From Treponema sp. (GTDB lineage Bacteria > Spirochaetota > Spirochaetia > Treponematales > Treponemataceae), in the NCBI GenBank assembly GCA_016281495.1, contig JAEEIU010000012.1:62001-126000 (forward strand): a DNA stretch of 64,000 nt, given 5' to 3'. Shown piece by piece: positions 62,956 to 64,000 of the stretch. The position numbers and the translations under genes are program-made. Below the pieces are notes generated by a model. It did no database searches, was not told the origin of the DNA, and saw only the letters and a list, made by a program, of their open reading frames with translations. Each line of letters begins with the position of its first letter. The first letter of the stretch is position 1.

Positions 62956-62985
62956 AATATACTTCTATAGAAGTAGTTTTGTCAA
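62956..62985 (-). promoter_or_regulatory. Promoter and operator of the DUF3990-XRE pair
   Basis: -35 TTGACA (62985-62980), 18-base spacer, -10 TATATT (62961-62956). The perfect 14-bp palindrome ACTTCTATAGAAGT (62961-62974) fills most of the spacer and touches the -10: a good autorepressor site. Confidence 0.7.
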
Positions 62986-63096
62986 GTTGATTTAAGGCCT
63001 TTACGGTCAAACTGAATGGACTCATTTAGAATGCCCTGAATGACAGCACCTAGCATAAGTTTATAAATGTGAGTATAATTAAGGAAAGGAGTCATC

Positions 63097-63549
63097 ATGA
63101 AAAAAACTGCATTATTCATCATTTTAGCATTTCTTTCTTTTTGCCTTTTGGCCTGTAGCAGCTCGGAAACCATTCTGACCATAGACGTGACGGACGGGAA
63201 CCCTAGCGACATAACAACCGTAGAAGTCCACGAGGGAGACAGACTCAGCATCTGGAATTCGATAGATATAGAATACTATGGCGACTTTGACCTTCAATAC
63301 ACTCTGGAACTCCAACTCAATTCAAAGCCTGGCATGAAAAAAACAGTTGACGGGAAAGATCCCAGCATCAAGATGATGAGCAAAGACATAAAAGTCCAAA
63401 ACAAGGGCCAAATAAGCTGGCAGTCAGGAAGGATTCTTTCCGGCATCAGTATTTCCGAAGACGGAATCCTAAGCATAAGAATCACCCCGGAAATTCAAGG
63501 GGAAGACCTCACCGTCAAAAGGAATGCCATTCAGATAAAGAAATCTTGA
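63097..63549 (+). CDS. Small lipoprotein of unknown function
   Basis: 150 residues. Lipoprotein signal MKKTALFIILAFLSFCLLAC with the lipobox LLAC. The mature part is strand-rich (DLQYTLELQLNSKPG, ISEDGILSIRITPE) and may be an Ig-like fold. GGAAAGGAG precedes the ATG, and TATAAT lies further upstream. No family recognised. Confidence 0.7.
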   Translation: MKKTALFIILAFLSFCLLACSSSETILTIDVTDGNPSDITTVEVHEGDRLSIWNSIDIEYYGDFDLQYTLELQLNSKPGMKKTVDGKDPSIKMMSKDIKVQNKGQISWQSGRILSGISISEDGILSIRITPEIQGEDLTVKRNAIQIKKS

Positions 63550-63584
63550 ACAAACCGCGGGGATGTGTTTAACTTTTGTTTTTT

Positions 63585-64000
63585 CTATTCAAACCAGTTT
63601 TCAACCATGAGTGGAGCGACTTTTTGAATTGGTTCGAAATGTTTTGTGTTTCGTGTTACTAGAATCATGCAATTTGATACGGCAATTGAAGCAATCTGGG
63701 TATCTGGGAAATCTACTGGAGTTCCGATTTCTTGTAATCGAGAACGTATATCAGCTTGAATCCATGCAGCGTGATTATCATATTGAATTATGTCGTAAGT
63801 AGACTGAATTTCGTCTATAAGTTTTGAAGAAATAAAATTTTTTCGTTTCCCATCAGGCAAAGAGTTTACACCGAACAATAACTCAGTCCACACCGTAGAA
63901 GGAAGTGCAATGAGTTTCTCATATTTAGAAATTTTTGAACAAACAGATTTATTAGGATTCGGTTTCATTATTTCTGAAATCATATTAGTATCAAGAAGAT
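63585..64000 (-). CDS. VapC-like PIN-domain toxin, 5' end outside the window
   Basis: The frame reads LLDTNMISEIMKPNP at the right edge, the usual VapC start, so only the first few codons are missing. Conserved acids: Asp in LLDTN, Glu in STVWTELLFG, Asp in DFPDTQIASIA; the fourth-acid region reads ILVTRNTKHF and lacks the usual Asp. An antitoxin gene should lie just upstream, beyond the window. Confidence 0.85.
   Translation of the reverse strand, partial: LLDTNMISEIMKPNPNKSVCSKISKYEKLIALPSTVWTELLFGVNSLPDGKRKNFISSKLIDEIQSTYDIIQYDNHAAWIQADIRSRLQEIGTPVDFPDTQIASIAVSNCMILVTRNTKHFEPIQKVAPLMVENWFE

Overview
The window most likely comes from a Treponema-like spirochaete of a gut or rumen type. This is inferred from gene content: a class I lysyl-tRNA-synthetase family protein, many chemoreceptors and cyclic-nucleotide/c-di-GMP proteins, Fak-type fatty-acid kinase genes, and enzymes for plant polysaccharides (GH10, GH5, GH127). 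I found no rRNA, tRNA, CRISPR array or intact transposase.

Layout. 1-2.6 kb: tetR-fakB-fakA (minus), then rsgA behind a short leader ORF (plus), then a flavodoxin/MarR pair under two palindromic operators. 5.0-14.6 kb (minus): a tightly packed five-gene operon (Orr-type amino-acid racemase, transporter with a sensor-like N-terminal half, tandem substrate-binding lipoprotein, degenerate class I LysRS-like protein, membrane adenylate cyclase), divergent from argC. 15.7-24.7 kb: lipoproteins, nadE and an S41 protease, GH10 xylanase, ddl and a diguanylate cyclase. 24.7-27.4 kb: an accessory island in which an RNA-toxin-like gene and a vapBC pair lie between three copies of the terminator of an outer-membrane-protein gene, plus a candidate small RNA and nested inverted repeats. 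27.4-30.5 kb: NarL-type two-component pair and a histidine phosphatase. 30.5-38.7 kb: GNAT/nitroreductase genes with a frameshift, two solute-binding proteins that share an N-terminal module around a GH5 gene, and an unknown secreted repeat protein. 38.8-46.4 kb: a chemosensory operon (MCP, CheW, CheB, CheR, a CheA-like protein without kinase domain, class III cyclase with degenerate receiver). 46.4-59.4 kb: DUF2007-like protein, MCPs, NUDIX, GH127, SDR, GGDEF-EAL, FHA and MATE genes, with an MCP relic and a dispersed palindromic repeat. 59.5-64 kb: secreted GH5, a DUF3990/XRE toxin-antitoxin pair, a lipoprotein and a truncated VapC.

Themes. Two separate operons end in a class III adenylate cyclase, each behind unusual sensory parts. 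Eight genes have a -10 hexamer exactly six bases before the ATG, which predicts leaderless mRNAs. A palindrome of the form GAGTT-N-AACTC lies 24-25 bases upstream of the -10-like hexamer of three genes (the histidine kinase, the outer-membrane protein and the secreted GH5), which suggests one regulon. Functions are read from motifs and recalled family features; no database search was run.
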